Assembly (NCBI GenBank): GCA_965219705.1
Contig: OZ244789.1
Span: 2,604,001 to 2,668,000 of the forward strand
Length of the DNA stretch: 64,000 bases
Source of the DNA: JAJECS01 sp965219705
Lineage (GTDB): Bacteria; Chloroflexota; UBA11872
Direction of reading: 5' to 3'
The position numbers and the translations under genes are program-made. This document shows, piece after piece, positions 16,363-25,011 of the stretch. How positions within the stretch are numbered: position 1 is the first letter of the stretch; each line of letters begins with the position of its first letter. Below the pieces are notes generated by a model, which was given only the letters and a program-made list of their open reading frames with translations, had not been told where the DNA came from and searched no databases.

Positions 16363-16396
16363 GGTGGTCTCCGATCTTGCCCTGAGCGTGACTGTG

Positions 16397-16425
16397 ACCG
16401 TGCCAAACCCCACTATCAGTGTCAA
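16397..16425 (-). promoter_or_regulatory. Possible sigma70-type promoter for the DUF1761 gene
   Basis: On the minus strand TTGACA (16425-16420) is followed, after 17 bases, by CACGGT (16402-16397), a weak -10. The expected start site near 16390 leaves a leader of about 28 bases before the ATG at 16362. The perfect -35 in a GC-rich setting is suggestive, but the -10 matches only at its A2 and T6. Confidence 0.35.
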
Positions 16426-16638
16426 CGCGCGCCATAGAATGGAGCGTGGTCATGTCGGGGTCGGTTGTGGCGGCCAAACGGGTGTCCGGGTGCTGAAGCC
16501 CGCTAGGGATTCCGCGGCGGGAGCGGGGTGCGATGGGCGACATCCCTCGCCACCGGGCTTGTCGCGGCGCGGCGGACAACCGGCTCGGCCTCGTGCACGT
16601 ATGAATGCACGAGAGCACTAGTCGCGTAGGAGATTTCG

Positions 16639-18474
16639 ATGGCTGACCAGAAAGCAGGGCGGTTGTCTTTCGTGTGGAGCTACTGGGCACGCGGCGGTCT
16701 GGCCGGGATCCTGGCCGCGCTGCTGGCCGTGGGTGTGAGCGAACTTTATGCGGGAATCTTTGGCGGCCTGCCGTCGCTCATCGTGTCCATGAGCGGCAGG
16801 TTCGTCGATCTGACGCCGCGCGCATTCGAAGAGTTCGCCATCGGCTTGTTCGGCACCAGCGACAAGCTGGCCCTGGTCATCACGCTCGTGGTGCTCGCCG
16901 CGATCTTTGGCGCCGTCCTCGGCGTCATCGCCTTGCGGTCACGGCCGATCGCCGTGGCGGGCTTTGCCGTATTTGGAATGCTGGCGGGAATTGCGAGCGC
17001 CGTCGACGCGCAGTCGACGCCGGGCCATGCGGTGGCCTCGGCTGCTATCTCGATAGGGCTTGCGGTGGCGGTGCTCCTGTGGCTGACCCGCGTGACCAAC
17101 GAGCCCGTGGCTGCGGATGAAACGGCGGCAGCGATGCAGTTCCAGCGCCAGCGCCGGCTCTTTCTTGGCACGGGCGCGGTGGTTGCGTTCGCCGCCCTCG
17201 CGACCGGGATCGCCGGGCGCAACCTGATCGAGCGCGCCAAAGTCGCCGTGGCTAGCCGCGAGGACATCGTGCTGCCGCCGGTGCGCAGCCGCGCTGCGGC
17301 GGCCAGCACTGCAACGCCGGTTACGCCCGCTGCTGCACAGACGCCGGTGGCAACCGCGTCGCCAGCGACAGCAGCCAGCGCTGCGGAAACGCCCGCGCCG
17401 GTTGCCACCCAGGCGCCCGCGGCAACCCCGTCGCCGGTGCCAACGGTCAGCGCCGCGGAAACGGCCACCCCGGCTGCGACCGAGGCGCCTGCGGCGCCGG
17501 CCGGCGCCGCCGAAACGCCCTCTCCGACTGACGTCGAGGCGGCTACCGGATCGCTGCCGCCATCGACCATGCTCGACGTCAGCGGGATCTCACCGATCGT
17601 CACGCCGAACCGAGACTTCTACCGCATCGACACGGCGTTCTCGATTCCGCGCGTCGACGTTGAGAGCTGGGAGCTCAAGATCACGGGCATGGTGGAGAGT
17701 CCCTACACCCTGACCTATGGCGAGCTGCTCGAATGGGCCACCGAAGAGGAATACGTCACGCTGTGCTGCGTCTCGAACCAAGTCGGCGGAGACCTGATCG
17801 GCAATGCCAAGTGGCAGGGCATTCCGCTGGCCGACGTGCTGAATCGCGCCGGGATCGCGGATGAAGCCACCCAGATCGTCGGTCGCTCGGTGGACGGCTT
17901 CTCGGTTGGCTTTCCGCGTGAGGTGGCGTACGACGGTCGCCCGGTCCTGGTCGCGGTCGGCATGAATGGCGAGCCGCTGCCGTTCAAGCACGGCTTCCCG
18001 GCGCGCCTGGTCGTCTCGGGCCTCTATGGCTACGTCTCCGCGACGAAGTGGTTGCAGGAGATCGAGCTCACCACCTGGGAAGGCTTTGACGGCTACTGGA
18101 TCCCGCGGGGCTGGTCGAAGGAAGGGCCCATCAAGACGCAATCCCGCGTCGATGTGCCGAAGCCGTTCTCGTTCGACACGGCGCCCGGCTTGCAGGCGAT
18201 TGCCGGCGTGGCGTGGGCGCAGAATCGGGGCATCAGCAAGGTCGAGGTGCAGGTCGACGGCGGCGACTGGATGGAAGCCAGGCTGTCTTCGCCGATCAGT
18301 ACGCACACCTGGGTGCAATGGGTGTCCGAGTGGGACTTCACTCCGGGCGCGCATTACGTCCGGGTGCGGGCCACCGACGCCGATGGCGAGTTGCAGCCCA
18401 TGAATAACAAGGCACCGGCGCCGGACGGCGCCGAGGGCTGGCACCAGGTGAACTTCCGCGTCACCGACGGATAG
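16639..18474 (+). CDS. Membrane-anchored molybdopterin-dependent oxidoreductase, sulfite-oxidase fold
   Basis: The 611-residue protein has about five membrane segments at the N-terminus (roughly 15-37, 78-98, 103-122, 130-148, 170-192), then an Ala/Pro/Thr-rich linker (about 215-305), then a sulfite-oxidase-type molybdopterin domain (about 310-510) and an Ig-like Mo-co dimerisation domain (about 515-608). The Mo-ligating cysteine is in YVTLCCVSN (Cys376 or Cys377); GFPARLVVSGLYGY and KWLQEIEL are family signatures. Relatives oxidise sulfite or reduce protein methionine sulfoxide; the substrate here is unknown. AGGAG precedes the ATG at ideal spacing. The catalytic part should lie outside the membrane. 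The 276-base region upstream holds the DUF1761 promoter and nothing else I recognise. Confidence 0.9.
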   Translation: MADQKAGRLSFVWSYWARGGLAGILAALLAVGVSELYAGIFGGLPSLIVSMSGRFVDLTPRAFEEFAIGLFGTSDKLALVITLVVLAAIFGAVLGVIALRSRPIAVAGFAVFGMLAGIASAVDAQSTPGHAVASAAISIGLAVAVLLWLTRVTNEPVAADETAAAMQFQRQRRLFLGTGAVVAFAALATGIAGRNLIERAKVAVASREDIVLPPVRSRAAAASTATPVTPAAAQTPVATASPATAASAAETPAPVATQAPAATPSPVPTVSAAETATPAATEAPAAPAGAAETPSPTDVEAATGSLPPSTMLDVSGISPIVTPNRDFYRIDTAFSIPRVDVESWELKITGMVESPYTLTYGELLEWATEEEYVTLCCVSNQVGGDLIGNAKWQGIPLADVLNRAGIADEATQIVGRSVDGFSVGFPREVAYDGRPVLVAVGMNGEPLPFKHGFPARLVVSGLYGYVSATKWLQEIELTTWEGFDGYWIPRGWSKEGPIKTQSRVDVPKPFSFDTAPGLQAIAGVAWAQNRGISKVEVQVDGGDWMEARLSSPISTHTWVQWVSEWDFTPGAHYVRVRATDADGELQPMNNKAPAPDGAEGWHQVNFRVTDG

Positions 18475-18486
18475 ACGATGCCGTGA

Positions 18487-18642
18487 GAACACGCTTGTCG
18501 GCGGCGCTCCTCCCAGCTATATCTTGAGGGGGGAGCGCCCGCCGAGCTTGTGACGCCGCTGTGGCAGACGGCTGCCTGGACCGCCGGAATGGTGGTGGTG
18601 TTTTCCACGCTGGCGATCACGCAATACCGACGCCTGTCCTAA
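18487..18642 (+). pseudogene. Possible remnant of an ABC-2/DrrB-like permease (C-terminal end)
   Basis: Between the molybdoenzyme and the kinase-like gene, a frame open from 18487 to a TAA at 18640-18642 encodes 51 residues. It has no good start codon of its own. The end, PLWQTAAWTAGMVVVFSTLA followed by ITQYRRLS, resembles the last membrane helix and RYRR-type tail of DrrB/ABC-2 permeases. A GTG at 18550 could give a 30-residue peptide, but a decayed permease whose 5' part has been lost is more likely. No ATPase partner is nearby. The similarity is my pattern recognition from a short stretch. Confidence 0.42.
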
Positions 18643-18730
18643 AGCGACGGAATCGGTGGCGGCTGGTGACGCCACCCTTACAATCGGTACTTGTGACTTT
18701 GCTTAGCCCGACACTGATGGCGCTGGCGTG

Positions 18731-21700
18731 ATGGACGACTGGCCGCCGATCGAGGGCCTGGAGCGCGGCACGAGCGTCGGCGCCGGCCCGCGGGGGACGG
18801 TGTTTCGCGCCCTGCGTACCGATGGCAGCGGCGACGTGGCGGTGCTCATCCTGCATGAGCATCTCGCGCAGCGGCATGAGCTGATGGCGCGGCTCGTGCG
18901 TGAGGTCGACCGTGCCGGGCGCGTGGAGCATCCCTGCGTGACGCAGGTCTACGGCACGGCGGAGGCGGCCGGCCGTCGGTACGTCGTGATGGAGCTCGTT
19001 GGCGGTCTGACGCTGCGCCAATACCTGGAGGCCGTCGGATCGATTGGCGTGACGGAAGCGCTTGGCATAACGAAGAACATGGCGGCTGGGCTGGCGGCGA
19101 TGCATGCGCAAGGGCTGCCGCATCGAAATCTCACGCCCGCGAACGTCAAACTGCAGCAGGGCCAGATCAAGATTCTCGACGCTGGCACGGCCCCGCAGCA
19201 CGAGCTCGACCCCTCGGGCTCGACGGCCTACATCGCGCCGGAACGCGCCGCCGGACGCCGGGCGACCGCGCAAGCGGATCTCTACGCGCTGGGCACGGTG
19301 TTTTTCGAATTGATGGCCGGTGTGCCTCCATTCCGGGCCGACACGCCGCTGGCGGTGCTCGATCTTCATCGGCAGGCGGCGGTGCCTCCGCTGGCCTCAT
19401 TTCGCGACGACGTACCGCCGGTTGTCGAGGACCTGATACTTCGCCTGCTGGCCAAGGAGCCCGACGCTCGTCCCCCGTCCGCCGACGAGGTGCGGGCGCG
19501 GATCGAGGACATTCAGGCTACGGAGCGCGCGCTTGCCGGGGCGGCGGCGGCGCCGGCAGCCGACCGATTTCACGCTGGCTCGCGCCGCCAGCGTGTGGCG
19601 ACCGCGGGCACGGTCTCGCGCCGTCAACTTCTCGTAGCAGTCTCGGCAACGGCTATGGGAGGAGTTGCCGTCGCGGCGGGCGCTGCCGCCGTAGGCGTGC
19701 TCACCGCCCGCCGCCAGCCGGTCGTGCAGGTCGAGCGGCTGCTCCCGAGGGAGGTCGTGAAGATAGTGACGGTAGACCGCGTCGTGACGCGAGACGTCGT
19801 GCGCGAAGTTCCCGTCGAGAGGGTCGTGATCCGTGAGGTGGTCCGCGAGATCCTGCTGGAGCCGCCCGTGGCGCAGACCGTCTCGCCCGTGCCTACGCAG
19901 GCCCCGCAGCCGCCGGCGGCCACGGCGACGCCGACCGCCGCCGCGGAAGCGCTGGCGGACGCCAGCGGGCACTTCCCGCTCGATCCCGGAAGTCACGCGC
20001 TCCCGAGCGTGCTCGAGCCGATACGCGCCGCCAATCTGGGGCGCGTTGCCCAGCTCCAGCGTGTTGGCTTGGGCATGGCACAAGCGTTGGCGGCGTTGCC
20101 CGACGGCGACATCGCCGTCGGCTCCAGCATTGGCCTGATCAGCGTCTTCGACGGCGGGTCGGGTCGCGAGCGCCGGCGCTGGCCCGCCGGATCTGATGAC
20201 GCACCCGGTTCCGGGGTCACCGCGTTGGCAGCCGGCGGCGATGCCCTCGTGAGCGGCCAAGCCGACGGCACCCTCGCTGTTTGGGAAGCCGCCACCGGCA
20301 GCCGTCGCCGGGGGACTCAACTCGAATCCGAGGTCACGAGTTTGGCGATCGACGCTGCGGGCGACCTCATCGCCGCCACCGAGCGTGGGGGGGCGGTTGT
20401 CGTGTGGGCGGCGAAGAGCGGCGACGATCCCCAGCGGCTGGCGCCGCAAGCTGCCGCCGCACGCGCGGTGGCGTTTCACCCTGGGCGCCCGCTCTTGGCC
20501 GCCGGAGGCGACGACGGGAACGTTGTGATCTGGAATGTCGAGCAAGGCACCGCCGAGGCGACGTTTGGAGACGCCGCGCGACCGATTCGCGCGCTCGCCT
20601 TCAATGCCGCGGCCACGCTCCTGGCCGCCGCCGAGGCGGGTGGATCGGTCGGGATTTGGAATGTGGCGAGCCGGACGCGCCAGTCCACGCTGAGCGGACT
20701 CCAATTCGATGCGGACGATGTGGTCTTTGGCCCTGACGGAACCTGGGTCGCGGCGGCTGATGGGACGGATCGGGTCCTGGTGTGGGACGTGGTCTCAGGC
20801 GCCGTGATGCACGACCTGCAGGATCGAACAGGCTCGGTGAGCCGTGGGTCGCTGGCGGTCACCGCGGACGGCGAGTCGCTGGCATCCGCCGTCAGGCATC
20901 TGGCCGTGGCGCTGTGGAGCCTGCCTGACGGCCGTCTGCGTCATCGGCTCGGGTCATACGGCGACGCCACCCGCGTCGCGCTGCGAGGCGACGCCGCGCT
21001 CCTGGCGGCAGCGCACTCACACGGGACGATCGAGCTTGTGCGGCTTCCGAACGGGTCGTCCGCCGGAACTCTCGTTTACCACACGGGGCTGACGCACGCG
21101 CTGGCGTTCAGTCCCGACGGGACGCAGCTCGTGAGCGGCGGTGCGGCGGACGGCCCGCCGCTGCGGCTGTGGGACGCGTCCAGCGGCGCTCCCGCGGAGA
21201 CTCCCGTGCCGGAGGCGTTGCCGCAGGCACCCATCGCCGCCGCCGCCTTCAGTCCTGATGGCAGCCTGCTGGCTACGGGTTGGAGCGACGGCGTCGTCCG
21301 AATTTGGCATACCGCGTCGGGGAGTCTCGTGACCTCCCTGTCGGCGCACACGGTGCTGGTGGACCATTTGCAATTCGGCCCAGGAGGCGCGCGACTTGTC
21401 AGCTCCGACATCGATGGCGTGGTCTACCTCTGGGATATCTCAAGCTCGACGGCGCGTAAGTTGCCGTCCGATGGCGTGCCCGTGCGGGCTGTCGCGATCC
21501 ACGACAACGGCGGGCCGATTGCGGGAGCCCTCGATGATGGCGCGGTCATCCTCTGGGACGGCGTCGACGGCGCCTCTATCCGGCGGCTTGAAAGCCCGGA
21601 ATCCGGCACCTTGGCCGTGGCGTTCAGTCCCATTTCCTCGTTGTTGGTCTCCGGTCATCGCAGCGGCTCCCTGCGCTGGTGGGACACGGCGTCGGGCGAG

Positions 21701-21832
21701 CCGCTGCATGTGCTCGAGGGGCACCGCGCCGCGATCGTGAACGCTCAATTCAGCGCGGCCGGCGACCTGCTGGCCAGTGCGGCATTCGACGGCACCGTGC
21801 GGCTGTGGGGCGTTGCGGGCGCACCAGGGTAG
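18731..21832 (+). CDS. Kinase-like (probable pseudokinase) protein with membrane segment and WD40 propeller
   Basis: Residues about 10-265 form a Ser/Thr protein kinase fold: glycine loop GAGPRGTV (18-25), APE motif (170-172) and the C-lobe DLYALGTVFFELMAG. The key residues are altered: the VAIK lysine is Leu40 (DVAVLILHE) and the HRD aspartate is Asn134 (PHRNLTPANV); only Asp151 of the DFG site (DAG) remains, so catalysis is doubtful. A single membrane segment follows (about 298-322, preceded by RRQLL). Then comes a stretch (about 335-375) with repeated VVxRxVV, a Pro/Ala/Thr linker, and from about 435 to the end roughly 12-14 WD40-type repeats ending in units such as VIWNV, RLWDAS, RIWHTA and RLWGVA. 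The propeller should lie outside the membrane and may sense a ligand. Numbering counts from the GTG at 18728; the ATG at 18731 is equally good. Confidence 0.88.
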   Translation: MDDWPPIEGLERGTSVGAGPRGTVFRALRTDGSGDVAVLILHEHLAQRHELMARLVREVDRAGRVEHPCVTQVYGTAEAAGRRYVVMELVGGLTLRQYLEAVGSIGVTEALGITKNMAAGLAAMHAQGLPHRNLTPANVKLQQGQIKILDAGTAPQHELDPSGSTAYIAPERAAGRRATAQADLYALGTVFFELMAGVPPFRADTPLAVLDLHRQAAVPPLASFRDDVPPVVEDLILRLLAKEPDARPPSADEVRARIEDIQATERALAGAAAAPAADRFHAGSRRQRVATAGTVSRRQLLVAVSATAMGGVAVAAGAAAVGVLTARRQPVVQVERLLPREVVKIVTVDRVVTRDVVREVPVERVVIREVVREILLEPPVAQTVSPVPTQAPQPPAATATPTAAAEALADASGHFPLDPGSHALPSVLEPIRAANLGRVAQLQRVGLGMAQALAALPDGDIAVGSSIGLISVFDGGSGRERRRWPAGSDDAPGSGVTALAAGGDALVSGQADGTLAVWEAATGSRRRGTQLESEVTSLAIDAAGDLIAATERGGAVVVWAAKSGDDPQRLAPQAAAARAVAFHPGRPLLAAGGDDGNVVIWNVEQGTAEATFGDAARPIRALAFNAAATLLAAAEAGGSVGIWNVASRTRQSTLSGLQFDADDVVFGPDGTWVAAADGTDRVLVWDVVSGAVMHDLQDRTGSVSRGSLAVTADGESLASAVRHLAVALWSLPDGRLRHRLGSYGDATRVALRGDAALLAAAHSHGTIELVRLPNGSSAGTLVYHTGLTHALAFSPDGTQLVSGGAADGPPLRLWDASSGAPAETPVPEALPQAPIAAAAFSPDGSLLATGWSDGVVRIWHTASGSLVTSLSAHTVLVDHLQFGPGGARLVSSDIDGVVYLWDISSSTARKLPSDGVPVRAVAIHDNGGPIAGALDDGAVILWDGVDGASIRRLESPESGTLAVAFSPISSLLVSGHRSGSLRWWDTASGEPLHVLEGHRAAIVNAQFSAAGDLLASAAFDGTVRLWGVAGAPG

Positions 21833-21838
21833 GGTGCG

Positions 21839-23227
21839 CTAGCCGGTCGTCTTCAGCTCGCCGATGAGCCGTCGCAGCATGGCATCGCCGTCACCAAAGA
21901 GCATGGCGGTGTTCGGCGCGGCGAAGAGCGAGTTCGGGATGCCCGCGAATCCGGGACTCAGGCTGCGCTTGATCACGATGACCGTACGGGCCCTGTCGAC
22001 GTCAAGAATGGGCATGCCGTAGATGGGACTGTCGGGGTCTTCGCGCGCGAGCGGATTCACCACGTCGTTGGCGCCGATCACGAGCGCCACGTCGGTCTGT
22101 GCGAAGGCGCCGTCCAATTGCTCCAGATCAAAGAGTTGGTCATAGGGCACGTCGGCTTCGGCGAGCAGCACGTTCATGTGACCGGGCATGCGGCCGGCGA
22201 CCGGATGGATGGCGTACTTCACGTCGACGCCGCGCCGCTCGAGCTCGGCGGCAAGGTCGCGCACGGCATGCTGCGCCTGGGCCACGGCCATCCCGTAGCC
22301 GGGCACGAACATGACGCTGCGCGCGTCGCGCAGCAGCAGCGCGGTTTCCTCCGGGCTTGTCCGCTTGATCCGTCCCTCGTAGATCTCGTCGCCGGGTCCG
22401 CCCTCACCGGCGGCCAGCGTGCCGAACAGGACGCTCAGCACCGATCGGTTCATGGCGCGGCTCATGAGCGTGGTCAGGATGAATCCCGACGCGCCCACCA
22501 GCGCGCCGCCGATGATCAGGACGTTGTTGCTCAGCACGAAGCCGGTGGCCGCGGCGGCCAGGCCGGAGGCCGAGTTGAGCAGCGCGATGACGACGGGCAT
22601 GTCGGCTCCGCCAATCGGCAGCGTGAGCCGCGCGCCGAGGACGGCGGCGGCCGCGACCAGCGCCCAGAAGGGCCATTGCAGCGAGGCGTCGAATATGACC
22701 AGCCCAAACAGGGCGAGCGTGCCGGCGGCGAGAACCGCGTTGATGCCGTGCTGCAAGGAGCTATTGCGCGGTTGCCAGCGCAGCGCTTCATGCAGCTTGC
22801 CCCAGGCCACGGCGCTGCCGGCGAACGTGACTGCCCCGACAAGGCCGCTGATGGCGCCCGCGGCGACGGCCTGCAGCTCCGCCGCTGTCGTGATCGCTGT
22901 CCCGGAGGCGATCGCGCTGCCCGCAACCAGCGCCGACGCCCCACCGCCAAACCCGTTGAACGCCGCCACCAACTGCGGCATGGCGGTCATGTGCACGCGC
23001 AACGCCAGGGCAATGCCGAGCGCCGCACCGACGCCCAGACCGATGGCAATCAACTCGAAGCCGATGATCTTGTGGTCCAGCAACGTCACCACCACGGCCA
23101 CCAGCATTCCGAGCGAGCTGAGGGCGTTCCCGCGGCGGGCGGTGCGGATGCCCGAGAGGCCCCGCAGGCCGAGGATGAACAGCGTCGCCGCGACCAGGTA
23201 GGCCCCGTTGACGACGCCGTCCGGCAC
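21839..23227 (-). CDS. pntB: NAD(P) transhydrogenase subunit beta
   Basis: PntB holds most of the proton channel and the NADP(H)-binding domain III of proton-translocating transhydrogenase, which makes NADPH from NADH using the proton gradient. The 462-residue protein has about nine membrane segments (to around residue 260) and a C-terminal domain with VPGYGMAVAQAQHAV, HPVAGRMPGHMNVLLAEA and GANDVVNPLA, all typical NADP-binding elements, ending in LFGDGDAMLRRLI. It is the last gene of pntAA-pntAB-pntB, 3 bases after pntAB, and converges on the WD40 gene with 6 bases between. Confidence 0.95.
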   Translation of the reverse strand: MPDGVVNGAYLVAATLFILGLRGLSGIRTARRGNALSSLGMLVAVVVTLLDHKIIGFELIAIGLGVGAALGIALALRVHMTAMPQLVAAFNGFGGGASALVAGSAIASGTAITTAAELQAVAAGAISGLVGAVTFAGSAVAWGKLHEALRWQPRNSSLQHGINAVLAAGTLALFGLVIFDASLQWPFWALVAAAAVLGARLTLPIGGADMPVVIALLNSASGLAAAATGFVLSNNVLIIGGALVGASGFILTTLMSRAMNRSVLSVLFGTLAAGEGGPGDEIYEGRIKRTSPEETALLLRDARSVMFVPGYGMAVAQAQHAVRDLAAELERRGVDVKYAIHPVAGRMPGHMNVLLAEADVPYDQLFDLEQLDGAFAQTDVALVIGANDVVNPLAREDPDSPIYGMPILDVDRARTVIVIKRSLSPGFAGIPNSLFAAPNTAMLFGDGDAMLRRLIGELKTTG

Positions 23228-23230
23228 CGA

Positions 23231-23515
23231 CTACTCCTTCCTCGACCTGAACATCGAGAGCATGCGATGGGTGACCAGGAACCCGCCCACGACGTTCACG
23301 GTGGCCAGGATGAGCGCGGCGAGGCCCAAGGCGGCGGATAGGGTCGATTGCTGCGCGCCTGCCGCGATGAGCGCTCCAACGATGGAAATCCCCGAGATCG
23401 CGTTGGCGCCGGACATCAGCGGCGTGTGCAGCGTCGGAGGGACCTTGGTGATGACCTCGAAGCCGATGAACGCGGCCAGCAGAAACACCGTGAGCGCCAG
23501 AATGAAGACGGGCAT
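23231..23515 (-). CDS. pntAB: NAD(P) transhydrogenase subunit alpha part 2 (membrane part)
   Basis: The 94-residue protein has three membrane segments (about 3-20, 31-53, 55-78) and the family sequence FIGFEVITKVPPTLHTPLMSG, AISGISIVGA. It corresponds to the membrane portion of the E. coli PntA chain encoded as a separate polypeptide, as in Rhodospirillum and many other bacteria. It starts directly after the pntAA stop (TAG then ATG). Confidence 0.94.
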   Translation of the reverse strand: MPVFILALTVFLLAAFIGFEVITKVPPTLHTPLMSGANAISGISIVGALIAAGAQQSTLSAALGLAALILATVNVVGGFLVTHRMLSMFRSRKE

Positions 23516-24682
23516 CTAGCTTCCTCTCGATGCGGCGACGCCCGCGGGCTCATCGTGGTCCGCCGGCGCCAATTGGGTCATCAACGTTGCGCGGACTATC
23601 TCGTCGCGCTCGTCGAGCGCCAGGCCGTCGGGTGAGGCAACGTGCCGCAGGAACGTCGAAATGTTGCGGGCGTACATCTGGCTGGCATGCACGGGGGCGG
23701 CTGACGCCAGATCGAGCGCCCCTAGGATCGACACGCCGTGGTGCACGATGGTCCGGCCGGGCTCGCAAAGTTCGCAGTTGCCCCCGCGCTCGGCGGCCAG
23801 GTCCACGATGACGGAGCCGCGGCGCATGCCGGACACCGCCGCCGCCGTGATGAGAATCGGCGCGCGGCGTCCAAGCACCAGCGCCGTGGTGATCACGACG
23901 TCGACCTCTCGCAGGGCCGCGGCCAGCATCGTCTGCTGCCGCGCATAAGACTCCTGGGATTGCGCGATGGCATAGCCGCCGGAAGTCGTGTCGGTGCCGT
24001 CAACATCGAACGACACGAACGCGGCTCCCAAGCTCTCGACCTGTTCGCGGACGGCAGGCCGGACATCGTAGGCCTGCACGATGGCGCCGAGGCGTCTGGC
24101 GGTCGCGATGGCCTGCAGGCCGGCCACGCCCGCACCGAGCACGAATACTCGCGCTGCCGCCAGCGTGCCGGCGGCGGTCATCATCAGGGGAAACATGCGG
24201 GGCGCCGCCTGCGCGGCCAGCACCACGGCCTGGTAGCCGGTGATCGTCGACATCGAGCTCAAGACGTCCATGCTCTGGGCCCGCGCGATCCGCGGCATGA
24301 GCTCCAAGGCGAAAGCGAGGACTCCGCGGTCGGCGAGCGCTTGAATCCGATCCTCGCGGTCGTACGGGTCAAGAAGGCCGACAACCGCCGCGCCGCTTGG
24401 GACGGCCGCAAGGTCGCGCGCGAACGAGTCGTGGTCGGCGCCGCCAAGCCCGCGAACCGTGAGCACGACATCGGCATCGCTGAGAAGGTCGGCGCGATCG
24501 TCGACGACGCGCACCCCGCCAGCCTGGTACGCGCGGTCGTCGGCATGTGACGGCAACCCGGCGCCGCGTTCGACCGCAACGGCGAATCCGTCGGCGACGA
24601 ACTGGGCCGCCGCGTCCGGCACGAGCGCGACGCGCGCCTCGCCTTGACGGAGCTCGCGCGGGACGGCGATCTGGAGCTTCAT
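23516..24682 (-). CDS. pntAA: NAD(P) transhydrogenase subunit alpha part 1 (NAD-binding)
   Basis: This 388-residue soluble subunit binds NAD(H) (domain I). It opens with MKLQIAVPRELRQGEARVAL, shared with alanine dehydrogenase, and has the NAD site VFVLGAGVAGLQAIATARRLGA, the mobile-loop region SQESYARQQTMLAAAL and VIVDLAAERGGNCEL. The split into pntAA and pntAB is common outside the enterobacteria. No strong ribosome binding site precedes the ATG at 24682. The 329-base region upstream probably carries the operon promoter. Confidence 0.95.
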   Translation of the reverse strand: MKLQIAVPRELRQGEARVALVPDAAAQFVADGFAVAVERGAGLPSHADDRAYQAGGVRVVDDRADLLSDADVVLTVRGLGGADHDSFARDLAAVPSGAAVVGLLDPYDREDRIQALADRGVLAFALELMPRIARAQSMDVLSSMSTITGYQAVVLAAQAAPRMFPLMMTAAGTLAAARVFVLGAGVAGLQAIATARRLGAIVQAYDVRPAVREQVESLGAAFVSFDVDGTDTTSGGYAIAQSQESYARQQTMLAAALREVDVVITTALVLGRRAPILITAAAVSGMRRGSVIVDLAAERGGNCELCEPGRTIVHHGVSILGALDLASAAPVHASQMYARNISTFLRHVASPDGLALDERDEIVRATLMTQLAPADHDEPAGVAASRGS

Positions 24683-25011
24683 GCGTCGCCGTTCGCCGCG
24701 GGACGCGTGTGCGCGGGCCTATCGACACCCGGGTGGTTCTCCGTCAAGCGAGGCACACCGGCTCCTGTGTGAAGCGTGGCGCGCGTGTGCAGCCGACGGC
24801 GGGCGTCGTTCCGGCCTCGATTCTGACAGCCAGTCACGGGCCCTCAATGCTACTCAACGGTCGGCGCCGCGGCTGTACCGTTCTACACGAATTGGGTCGG
24901 CCGGTTAGTCGTTGCGACCACCATGCGATCACGGCCCAGCCGGGCGCGGCTAACTCCCGGGGTGCCGCGCCGCGGATCCGATCGTCTCGGGCGATTCGCG
25001 TTGCGGCGGAG
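24683..25011. other. Intergenic region without a recognisable gene
   Basis: These 329 bases separate the 3' end of the SDR gene from pntAA on the same strand. Short frames exist on both strands but none looks like protein. Apart from a possible pnt promoter (24820-24847) I see no repeat, RNA motif or terminator. The stretch around 24815-24910 is less GC-rich than its surroundings, as expected for a promoter region. Confidence 0.5.
24820..24847 (-). promoter_or_regulatory. Possible promoter of the pntAA-pntAB-pntB operon
   Basis: On the minus strand TTGAGG (24847-24842) and CAGAAT (24825-24820) are 16 bases apart, each matching the sigma70 consensus at four of six positions. Transcription would start near 24812 and leave a leader of about 130 bases before pntAA. 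Confidence 0.28.
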
